Below the pieces are notes generated by a model. It worked only from the letters and a program-made list of their open reading frames with translations. It did not search any database and was not told the DNA's origin. Made by a program: the position numbers and the translations under genes. From Halichondria panicea (Eukaryota > Porifera > Demospongiae > Suberitida > Halichondriidae): 64,000 bases of DNA. This document shows positions 40,701-52,700 of this stretch, piece by piece. Each line of letters begins with the position of its first letter. Position 1 is the first letter of the stretch. The DNA is taken from contig NC_087389.1 of NCBI RefSeq assembly GCF_963675165.1, positions 5,306,120 to 5,370,119 of the forward strand. The letters are read 5' to 3'.

Positions 40701-43700
40701 TAAAGTCAGCACTTTCCATGTGCAACCACATAACACAATTAATCGGTTTTATTTGAGGCCTATACAATCCCTTATTGAAATTGTGGCGTATAATCAAGGA
40801 ATTATTTGAGACGCATAAAATAATGTCGCATTATGTTTTCGGAATCTTAAAATTGGCCAAAACACACCTAATTTTATGACTGAATGACATTGGTGGGCGG
40901 GTCTAGCCACAGTTTATGGCTTCTAGAATGCTAAAACAATTTGTACTAAGAACATAATTATGTGTACCGTATATGCTTTGATCAGAATTCTCAGTAGGGT
41001 GTGGCTATGAGTCTAGAAGGGTGTGGCTACACAATTAATGTAAAAAGAAGACAAGAAGACATGCATATGTAGTTCAGGGTACACATGCAGTTTCATAAAA
41101 CAGCAAGCCACTAATTAGTGATAGATACAGCCACACCACACTACAGACAGACAAAATGCAATTAGTACCACACATTAGGCAACATCACATGTCAGATTTC
41201 TTAGAAGAGCTATTAAAAATGGCAGAGAGTGCAGTGAAAGAAGAGCTCATTTGCTTGGACAACTTTAACAATCCCAAAGTGTTGCCCTGTTGTCACAGCT
41301 TCTGTCTCCATTGTCTGAAGGGAGCTCACGAGAGAACCAAAAACAAGAATGGCCTAACCTGTGCTGAATGCAAAGCTAAACATCAGGTACATGTAGAAAC
41401 AATTCTACATAGCTTACAAGACATGTTTTTTAAATTTGTATTAACAAACTAGCTAACAGGTATCCATAATTATTTGAACACTTTATTACAGGTTCCTACC
41501 AATGGTCCCCGTGGTTTCCCAGACAATTACACCCTTGCCAATCAGAAATGTAACCCTGCTACAACCACACCAGTTTGTGAGCAATGTGATGATAGCAACA
41601 AACCAGTGGCGTACTGCCACACCTGCTCAGACTACCTGTGTGATGAGTGCTTGAAAGCTCACAGAAGAGTAAAAGCTGTTCGAGATCACAAGACAGTCAA
41701 TATCACTCCTGGAAATGCTCTTGATATCGAGCCCCAAGCAAACAAGAGCTATTCGTGCAGTGTTCATCACGAAAAACCACTAGAGCTTTACTGCAAGGAT
41801 TGTAAGAGCTTGGCCTGCCTCCTGTGTCTTGCGGGGCTACACAACCGTCATGACATTGGAAGCATCGATGGTAAAGCAAGACAAGAAGTGGAAGAAACCA
41901 CCAAAGACCTAGTAAAAAAAACAGATTCGAAATTGACAGAATTCAAATACACTTTGAAATATGTTTCTGCAGTTGAAAAGGAAAAAGCAGAAGCTCCCAT
42001 TCCACTCAAAGCTCAAGTCGATAAGAAAGTTGATGGTCTCATCCAACAACTTGAAGCAAGGCGTAAAGAACTACACAAGGAGATAGACGATGCTTGTACG
42101 AAGGACCTCAAAGAATTGTGGGCACAGAAAGAATATCACAAGAGAGCCATTACGAGCATGGAGGGTGCTCTGAGCTTTGCCAGAAGAGCTCTAGCCTGCA
42201 AGGAAGACACAGAACTACTGGCCCTTTGTGCACAAGTCACTATCAAAATGGAAATGCTGAGTCAGCTAAAATCGGACAGTCAAAATACAGAGAAAATCGA
42301 AATGAAAAACGTCAAATTCAAAGAAACTAATGAACAGGAAACTGATACGGTTGGGGATATACATGTACAAACGTTTACGCCAGATATAAAAATTAGGACC
42401 ACAGAGCTACAAAAACGCGTTCCATTTTCTGAGGGTTGTAGTATTTCCTTTCAAGTAACGGCAGCAGTGAATTTTAAATGTAAAACTCCTAAGCTAACTG
42501 CTTCAGCAACATATACAGCCCTGTACTATGACTATGAATACGGTCAAGACACATATAAATGTATAACTGAAGAAAATGCTACAGCAAACAGTTGGACGGT
42601 CAAGTTCACTCCTAAAGAAACAAATACTTACACGATTACACTTCAAGTCAAAGGGCAGTATGGAGCCACATACCTACGCAAAACTTTGGACTACCAGATC
42701 GAAGTACATGTACATTATAGTGCACTAGAGGAGGAGCAAATGGAAGTACATGAGAATAAATTGAGTTGGTAGAACTGCATCATACAATAATTACATGACA
42801 ATGTTTTGGTTACATAAATGTATAAGATCGCATGTTCTAAGTGTAACTATAATGAATGAAGCACATGTGGTGCAAAATTCCTTGGTCTAGGTTCATTTAT
42901 TCTCATGCATGCGTATGGGGATGTAGCAAGCAAGTGCACAACTATGAGATAAAGAGGCGGATCGGTCAAATAAACTACAGTGCTGAACAAATAGTTCAAC
43001 ATAAATAAAAGTGTGCATATAGTTTTCAAAAAGTACCACGATTATAACATTTGTTCATTACGATTCAGCATCACAAACTTGTGTCACAGCTAATATATAC
43101 ACCACAGACAAGAACAATACACACATTTGCTAAAGTTTATTGGAGTGGAGGAAATTGTGTGGTCATTTATGGCTTCATTAATGCATACATGTATGCCTGA
43201 CAGAGACTTCTTGAAACTGTTAGTTGGTTGGAGCTTATCACCTCTAAAACATACAGACATTGAAGCACTTTTTAACAAGGAATCCAATGGGAATATGACA
43301 ATTTAAATTTCAGTGAAGTATGGAAGTTATGACAATATTATGAAGGTCAACACAAATAGACTTTAGTAAGCATTCCAGGAAAGCAACACAAAAGGACAAA
43401 AGGTCAAACTGTTCATGCATCACATGATTTCCAAGAGCTAAAATCAAAACAATGGCAGAGAGTGCAGTGGTAGAAGAGCTGAAATGTTCTATTTGCTTGT
43501 ACAATTTCAAGAATCCCAAAGTGTTGCCGTGTTGTCACAGCTTCTGTCTCCATTGTCTGGAGGGAGCTCACAAGAGAAACAAAGACAAGAAAAGCCTAAC
43601 CTGTCCTCAGTGCAAGGCTAATCATCAGGTAGTATAATTATAAGACCTGTTTAAAATGTTTGTAAAGATTGTATACACTAACTAGTATCCCTACGTATAT

Positions 43701-46700
43701 GTACTGACAACTAACTATATAAAAGTTGTTTTAAATTCTATTAATTTTATGTACAGGTTCCTACCAATGGTCCCCGCGGTTTCCCCGATGATTACACTAT
43801 TGCTAATCAGAAACAAGCCCCAACAACCACACCAGTTTGTGAGCAATGTGATGATAGCAACAAACCAGTGGCGTACTGCCACACCTGCTCAGACTACCTG
43901 TGTGAAGAGTGTTTGAAAGCTCACAAAAGAGTAAAAGCTATTCGACGAGATCACAAGACAGTAAATATCACTCCTGGAAAGGATATCGAGCCCCAGGCAA
44001 AGAAGAGCTATTTGTGCAGTGTTCACCCTGAAGAACCATTAAAGCTTTACTGCAAGAGTTGTAAGAGCTTGGCCTGCCTCCTGTGCTTTGTGGGGCTTCA
44101 CAACGGCCATGACATTGGAAGCATCGATGGCAAAACAAGACAAGAAGTAGAACAAATCATCAACAATCTAGTGAAAGATATCGATTTAAAATTGAAAGAA
44201 TTCGAAGATGATTTGAAATATGTTTCTGCTGTTGAAAAAGAGAAAGCAGAAGTTTCAACTCCACTCAAAGCTCAAGTTGATAAGAAGGTTGATATTCTCA
44301 TCCAACAACTTGAAGCAAGGCGTAAAAAGCTACACAAGGAGATTGACGATGCTTGTACGAAAGACCTCAAAGAATTGTGGGCACAGAAAGAATATCACGA
44401 GACAGCCATTACGAGCATGGAGGGTGCTCTGAGCTTTGCCAGAAGAGCTCTAGCCTGCAAGGAAGACACGGAACTACTGGCCCTCTGTGCACAAGTCACC
44501 TCCAGACTGGAAGAGCTGAGTCAGCTAAAATGGGATAGTCAGTCGACAGTGAAAATCGAAATGACAACTGTTGAATTCAAAGAAGCGAACGAACAAACAT
44601 ATGCACAGCCTCTCGTGGTTAGTCCAAAAAAGGTGGAAACAGATACGACAGTTGGAGAGATACAAACTTCTACACCAGATATACAAATTACAGTGACAGG
44701 GCTAGGTAAGCATGCTCCATTTTCTTACTTGCCTGATTATAGTATTACGTTTCAAGTAACGGCAGTAGTGAATTTTAAGTGGAAATGGAAACCTCCTAAA
44801 CTAACCGCTTCAGCAACTTATACATCCCAGAACTGCTATGAACGTGATCAAATTACAACAGAAGAAAATGCTACAGTAAACAGTTGGACAGTGAAGTTTA
44901 CTCCTACGCAACCAAGTGTCTACCTGATTACATTTGAAGTCAATGGGGATTATGCAGGCATAGACCTACACAAAGCTTATGACTATCGCATCGAACTGTA
45001 TTATAAACCAACAAGAAGAAAAACTCCGAGAATTTAAGTTATTGGAATTAGAACTGCATCATATACACTGGTCATAATTATACATGTATCAGATTGTGTA
45101 GTAAGGATTGTAATGTATGGCGCAAAATGCCTTGGTCTAAGAAAAATTTATTCTAGGAATGACAAATCTCATGCATGCATATGGGGGGTGTAGCACACAA
45201 GTCATTTGTATGACTATGAGAGGTGGATTTGTACAGAGGTCAAATTTCACAATTAGTTACTAGTAGCCCAGAATCCAGCAATCTGATTGGTCAGTACAGG
45301 GTTTATATTTCCCATATTAACCTGTAAATTCTCATATAAACCTGTAATTTTCATGTTCACAACAACCATTCATTATTAATTTTTGTGTTTTTCAAACATG
45401 TGTTTTGTATAATTATTGTATTATAAAAAACAATGAGAAGTAACTGTTTTGTTTTGGTAATGACAAAAAATTATAATGTTCAGTCGCTGTTAATACGTTG
45501 GTTGTTGGATGTAGGCATATAGAGAGATCGATGGTATAACGTTGCAGGCACTAAAGTTAAAGTTTGGAGGCATAAATTGACAGCAGTTGGTTTGTGAGTT
45601 TTGTTGCACTGCCATCTGTGAGTGATTAGTGTGTGCCAGTATATATGTTAATTGGCTTTACGTTGAGGATGTCTGAAACTGACTTCTTTTGACACTCAGA
45701 AGTTCTCTTGTAGCTGCGAACTCCTTCCAAGCTTCGGTGTCCAGTTGTTTCCATTATCATTTGTTCGTCCACTCCAGCGTTGTAGAGTCTAGTAGCAGCA
45801 GTTGCACGGAGTATGTATTAGAGGTTCAGCCTTCTTTTGTGACCCTAGTCCAGCTCTCTGCAAGCGCTTCATTTCGGAGTCTAGGCACACTCGAAAGTCA
45901 GCAAAACAAGCATCCTTGAACAGGTCAATCCCGGGATTTCCATTCTAATTATTCACCTTATGCAGATATCACTATCCAAACTGTACACTGCACCTGCCGT
46001 GATAAGAGGCCTGCAGACACTTTGCTTCATTCGCTTTGAGTTAGGTAGAGAAGATTGTGCAGGTTCTGTTGGCTTGTCCAGCTCCTCCTCCTTTCTTTGT
46101 TCTGTAGAAAGAGTAGCCAGCTCCGCCTCCACATTTAGAGGGCGGGGTCTATGGGCTCGGTCATTATTATGCCGAGTACTTCTTCAGAAAAGAGCTTGTC
46201 TAGGCCTAGGTCTTCGTCCGCGTCCATTCTTTAGGTTAGTTTTTGAAATGAACCTAGCAACTAAACTCGTTAGATACTGTTTAGTCGGTATCTATGGGAA
46301 TTATAAGCCCGCAGGCACTCGTAGTACCCTCGCTTCGCTCGGGATACTACAGCAGGCCTTTGGGCTTATAATTCCCATAGATACCTCCTAAACAGTATCT
46401 AACTATTAATAAACTACTGTAACAGTGCTGAACAAATATAAATAATTACATGAAAAATGTAGAGCACTCGGAACTACATGAACCTACTAGCTATTAAATG
46501 ATTATGAAGAAACTAGAGGAGGAGTGATATAATGCGCATGTAGTGATGTATGACTGAGCTGTCTAGCACAGCAACTCAGGAGCAGTAGAAACTAAACCAG
46601 ACTGGGAGGCATGCTGAAAGATTTGAGAACAGAGTTTAGTGCATGGTACATGAGACATGCACTGTGGCTATGATTACAGTGAAGAAGCCTGGAGTCTTAG

Positions 46701-49700
46701 AGTAGTATGGTCTTGGTGCTACGATCCAGAGCCAGCAAAGAAGCCTCCCGAAACAACAAACCAGTCACAATTCTAGCTTTCTACTCTAGTGATCCTTTTC
46801 CATTGTTATTGGTACAGGATCACTTCAGCTGTAAATACGTAATAGGCCTACCTCGAATAAAAGCCGGGGTGTATATAGCCAGAGTGTTAGTTCAGCTTCT
46901 TAGCTTTTATTCGACAACAAAGCTTTAATTAACATCAAAATCTGCCACTATTATGTAATGTGCTATTGAAAATTTTACACAACTGCTTACACCATAATTA
47001 TGTCATCACAATACAGACCTAAAAATTATCATGTGACTACCGTATATATGCTCGATCAGAGGCCGTGGCTACTGAATGTTTCATTTTGCTGGCAAAGGAG
47101 GTTATTCTTTGAGAGAGGCATTTATTGGGCCTACTAACACCCCAGCAAATTCAACCACCTTTAGTTTGAATTCAGGTTGCACATAAAAACTTATTTTCAC
47201 CTGTAACAACTCAAACTCTGCTATGAGAGAGTCTTTCAAAAGCACTAACAAACAGCTACCGTAGATACCAGTATCAATATGGCTGCCCACATGCAGGCCA
47301 ATAAAGTGTTGGTGTTTGCAGAGTGGGGCTATGGGTTTAGAAGGGCTATCAGTATGGGTTCAGGGGATACTTAATAAATAATAGTGAACATAATTATTAT
47401 ATTAGTAAGGGCCACTTCTACATGTATATAAGATTGCACTGTGCATGCCTGCATGGGCTGTATGCTAATATTCTGACCAATGAGATCAATTAGTGGTGAC
47501 GTAAGTGTGGTATAGGAGTATACATGCAGCCACTAGCAGTACCGATATTTCCAAGTACATTGTACTCCACAACAAAGGCCATTATAGGCAACCCATTATA
47601 TAAGACACAAAAGGTCAATATCACATGATTTCAAAGAATAGCTAAACGACGAAAATGGCAGAGAGTGCAGTAAAAGAAAAGCTGAAATGTTCCATTTGCT
47701 TAGATAACTTCAAGAATCCCAAAGTGTTGCCGTGTTGTCACAGCTTCTGTCTCCATTGTCTGGAAGGAGCTCATGAGAGAAACAAAGACAAGAAAAGCCT
47801 AACCTGTCCTCAGTGCAAAGCTAAACATCAGATAGAAACAAACTAACAGATATAATGAGTCGTTAATAAAAATTATATGTTTGTATCCTGTTTCTTAACT
47901 GGTATCCGTACGACATGCACTGCTAAGACAACATTCCATTACAGGTTCCTACCAGTGGTCTCCATGGTTCCACTGATGATTACACACTTGCTAATCAGAA
48001 TCAAGCTGCTACAACCACACCAGTTTGTGAGCAATGTGATGATAGCAACAAACCAGTGGCGTACTGCCACACCTGCTCAGACTACCTGTGTGAAGAGTGC
48101 TTGATAGCTCACAAGAGACTTAAGGCTTATCGAGATCACAAGACAGTCAATATCACTCCTGGGAAGGCTCTTGATTTCAAGCCCCGGTCAAAGAAGAACT
48201 ATTCGTGTAGTGTTCACCCTGAAGAACCGCTAAAGCTTTACTGCAAGAGTTGTAAAAGCTTGGCCTGCCTCCTGTGCTTTGTGGGGCTACACAACGGCCA
48301 TGACATTGGAAGCATTGATGGTAAAACAAGACAACAAGTGGAAAAAACTATCAACAATCTTGTGAAAGAAACAGATTCAAAATTGAGGGAATATAAAGAC
48401 AGCTTGAAATATGTTACTACCCTTGAAAAGGAAAAGATAGAAGCTCCCATTCCACTTAAAGCTCAAGTTGATAAGAAGGTTGATTTTCTCATCCAACAAC
48501 TTGAAGCAAGGCGTAAAGAACTACACAAGGAGATTGACGATGCTTGTACGAAAGACCTCAAAGAATTGTGGGCACAGAAAGAATACCACGAGACAGCCAT
48601 TACGAGCATGGAAGGTGCTCTGAGCTTTGCCAGAAGAGCTCTAGCCTGCAAGGAAGACACGGAACTACTGGCCCTCTGTGCACAAGTCACCTCCAGACTG
48701 AAAGAGCTGAGTCAGCTAGAATGGGATAGTCGGTCCACAAATAAAATCGAAATGAAAACCCTTGAATTTAAACAACCTCAGAGGAAGAGGGGAACAGATA
48801 CGACAGTTGGAGATATACAAATAGCAACTCCTACGCCTAATATAATTATCACCACAGAGCTACAGAATCGTGTTCCATATTCTCATGGTTGTAGTATTAC
48901 GTTTCAAGTAACAGCAGTAATGAACTATAAATGGAAACCTCCTAAACTAACTGCTTCAGCAACTTATGCACAAGAAGACAAATATGATCGAAGGATATAT
49001 TATGAATGTATAACTGAGGAAAATGCTACAGCAAACAGTTGGACAGTTAAGTTCACTCCTAAACTATCAACTACTTACACAATTACATTTCAAATCAATG
49101 GTGACTATGGAGGCATAGAGCTACACAAAGCCTCTGAATACCGTATCGAAGTATGTAGTATCCCTAGGTGAAACGTCAGACTACCACTCTATGGAATTAG
49201 AAACTAGAACTGCATCATCATATACAGTAACAAAGTTTTGCTTTCTAAACATAATCTACTACTTAACGTTGCTTATGGAAAACTGCACATCACTGTACAC
49301 CATATAATGTCATGACTGAAAGAACAGTGACCTAATTGCATACTGTAGTCCTGGATTGTACGTATACAAAATAATGCACTGTTAGTATAATCAAGAGTTC
49401 ATGAACTCTTGGTATAATTATTGTACATGTAATAAAGACACAAATTGCTTTACACAAAGACACTTACATGTGATAGTACTTCAATTGAACACCTTGAGCC
49501 AACGTTGAGTATGGACGTTGCATTACAATACACAGAGAATACACTTATATTATATAGAGTAACTGTACTCATAATTATAAAATTATATGTACAGTACCCA
49601 AGAGTACAGCACACATAATGTATGATTGTACTGTTCACCTTTTATTGTACATAATTATTACGAACATACAACTCAATGTTACTTATGGAAAACTGTGCAC

Positions 49701-52700
49701 AGCACATACACTATAATGTCATGGCTGAAATTACAGCAACCAAATACTAAACGAGGTTTGTTAAAGACTGAAGGTTAACATGAAGTCAAATAATTGCATA
49801 TCCATTCCTTGGGCACATCGTACATCACACATGTACTTAAATAAGAAACAAATTAAAATTCTACAAAAGCACCTGATCGTACTTTAACCATCAATTAAAG
49901 AACACTGTGAGCCAACGTTAAGTATAATATACACAGAGATTAGAGAATAACGTATAATTATTGTAGAGAAACTGTACGCACATTGGCTAAGAAAAAAAAT
50001 ATAATTATATGTACAGTACCCAAGAGTACAGCACATATAATTATAATGTACTGCTCACCTCGGCTACTTCCTTCTTTTGCCAGATGGGGTCATAGGTCGC
50101 CCCGCCCTCCCATTGGACCATCCGGGGGGCTTTCCCCTCCTGGATCAGACCAACCGCATCACCCTACAGTAACAGAGATAAGGGCAGTACTAACATACAC
50201 TGTACAAAAGTTTTCTGCACACGTATAGAGTTGTTTAATTCTCACAATCCTCCATCAAAGTTACGTATCCATACATGTCTTGCTCAACCCACCCCTCACC
50301 ATAGCCCTCACACACTCCACACACCTATCACGCCCACTCACACCCCTTCACCATAGCCCTTACACACTCTTGCACCTATCACGCCCACTCACCATAGCCC
50401 TCACGCCCTCAGGGTAGAGGAAGCGTGAGTAGACAGAGTCGACAGTGTCATTAATGTCCACGTCTGCTTCCCTCTGCAGTAGTAGTGGTCCAGTGTCCAG
50501 GCCGTCATCAGCCCAGAACACACTGAACCCAGCCTTGCGGTCTCCCTCCATCAGAGTCCTATAGGAAGAGGGGTGAAATAATGGGTACTGACTACTCAGT
50601 AATGGCCGAATTATTGCATATGTATGTACAGTCTTGCTTGTCAGACTGAACGCCTATGGAGGGGTGGAAAATAGATGCCATTGGCACTACAACTAAGGGA
50701 GTATGTACAGTCAGGAGCAAATTAGCTCCCAGTATGCAGTGTATGAATTATGTACATGTACAGTCTAGGAGTGGTGTGAAGAATAATTCGTGCTACAATA
50801 ATGGTGTAGGTGTGTGTACTGATGTACACACTGTATAAGCTGCTACATGTACATGTATATATGCAGAGTGAAAGCTAGCTTAAATAGGACTGTTTCAACA
50901 GATGTCAAGAGCAATCATCGTAAGTGTATTCACTATACGAAACATCGTAAGGTACATGTACCAACCAACAATGTAACTAAATTACTGTATAGCCTCCCAG
51001 CCACTATTAGGGAGAGGGATCCCAGGCTTGAGAATGGATACTCTATCCCTCGCATTTAACAGAAGCTACACTAGCTAATACTTCAATAGTCACATGACAA
51101 GCTCACCAGTTGATAGCGGAGGCCCCCCTGTGCTTGGGGAGTATGGAGGGATGGTATATGATGGAGCCATTCGTGGGAGAGTCGATGACGTCCATCGGAA
51201 TGAACTGAGTGCAGAATGGCATCACGTTCAGGTCCGCCCCCACACTCTGGTACTCACGTAGGATCTGTGAGGGGGCGTGTGTGGAGTGTGTGTGTGTGCG
51301 TGGGTGGGGTGGAGAGTTTAAACTATGAGAGGTAATCAAGACACAATAATTGCTTCTGTACATGTACTGAACAAGAATTGTAACAAGAAAAGTTAGAACC
51401 ATAATTATACTTATAGCGGGTAATTTTCGTAGGGTAAAAAATGTGTTCACCTTGAACACAGTATTATTCGTACGTAATTGATTTGTCATTACATACATTG
51501 ATTGATTACACACCATACTGGTACACACGCCTAGGTTTTCGTGGGGAATACTTTTATGGAGGTCAGCTTCGCCTTACCCACGAATTTTTTTTTACTACAT
51601 AAAAATTACCCACTATAAGTACGTTACTATGGACACTAAGTGCTTTATTTTAGAAACATGTAGTGCTACAGCCCACATTATTCTGACCTCTGGGATAACC
51701 TTTCCCTTGTTTCTCCATCGCTTGTACTTGAACACTGGGACTCCGTCATTTTCTGCAGCGTCAGCAAGAGGGTCTGCCCTCCCGTTGACATCAGGCACTG
51801 TGAACACACCCACCACATTGTGCCCCTGGGCTCGGAGCAAGTTGTACACCTGAGGCAAAACAAGGACAGTTACTTGTACACGTAAGAGAGGGGTGATAGT
51901 GGAGGATAGTCCACTACAGCAGAGTATTTAAAATGGGTGGATCACATAAACAGTGATGGATATAGCAATGTATTCAGTACATGTACAACAGCAAATAGCA
52001 TAACCTCTGCATTAAAAGTTCCTATTTCAAACAGTAAGGAATTGCATGCTACATGTACAAACTTATATCTAGTAGCCTAACCCTAACCCAGGCGGTCACC
52101 CAGTACTTGGCCCTACGTTGCTTCACTTCTACACGGTTAGTCCATAAATGCATGTGGCTGGCTATTAGCAGCTGCTATTAGGAGCATTGTCTGAGCAATG
52201 TCAGACACAATTTCTGAGCTCATTCTCAAACAATGGCTCTAGTTACTGTACACTGTTAATGACATGCACATATGACCCATACAAATACATGTACAGGTGT
52301 GCAACACTATGGGATACCTCAGTAATTAACTGCATTGCTTGCTTGGAACTATAAATAGTAGAAGGATTAACGGAAGCTCAAAACTAAAGGATCACATAGG
52401 GCTCTAGACAAGACCAACAGAGCTACTATTAAAAATATCCACTGTCTAAAATTAATTAACGCTACTATACAGCTCACGTACGTCTTTTCCAAACATAGAT
52501 TGTCCAATGATGGCTATCTTCAGCTTAGGCACAACGCCCCCTCCACTAGCCTCACTCCTCACAGCACTGGTGGTGGAGAGACCTCTCATACCCGCCCACA
52601 CATTCACACCCTCACACTCTCGTAGCTTCCCAGCCGAAACGGAAGTAGGGGCTAGTCGAGGTGTGTATGCTGATAGCCTAGTGGATAGAGGTCGTACAGC

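Larger units (their letters stand above)
45038..47654. other. Repeat-rich spacer T14-T15
   Basis: No exon supported; the ORFs at 45689-45919 and 45960-46391 have no recognisable domain and the second runs into a palindrome. Contains the inverted repeat at 46269-46403, an inverted copy of repeat R2 (~46780-46945), a MITE relative (~47038-47270) and the T15 promoter motif at 47610-47633. Confidence 0.5.
20028..50058 (-). other. ALDH1L: ALDH1L intron 5 (~30 kb), host of the nested TRIM cluster
   Basis: The donor (GAG|gtgagc at 50058) and acceptor (tgtgcag at 20028) are strong, and the flanking exons are contiguous in the FDH protein. All other introns of this gene are below ~1.5 kb. The intron contains TRIM copies T3-T15 on both strands plus repeats. 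Confidence 0.88.

Noticed and set aside
45689..46391. Two plus-strand ORFs (76 and 143 codons)
   Set aside because: No domain, low-complexity Ser/Leu/Arg composition, and the second ends inside the palindrome at 46269-46403.
50290..50415. Possible CRISPR-like spaced repeats
   Set aside because: Only two or three irregular units, overlapping an ALDH1L exon edge in a eukaryotic genome; they are tandem exon-edge duplications.
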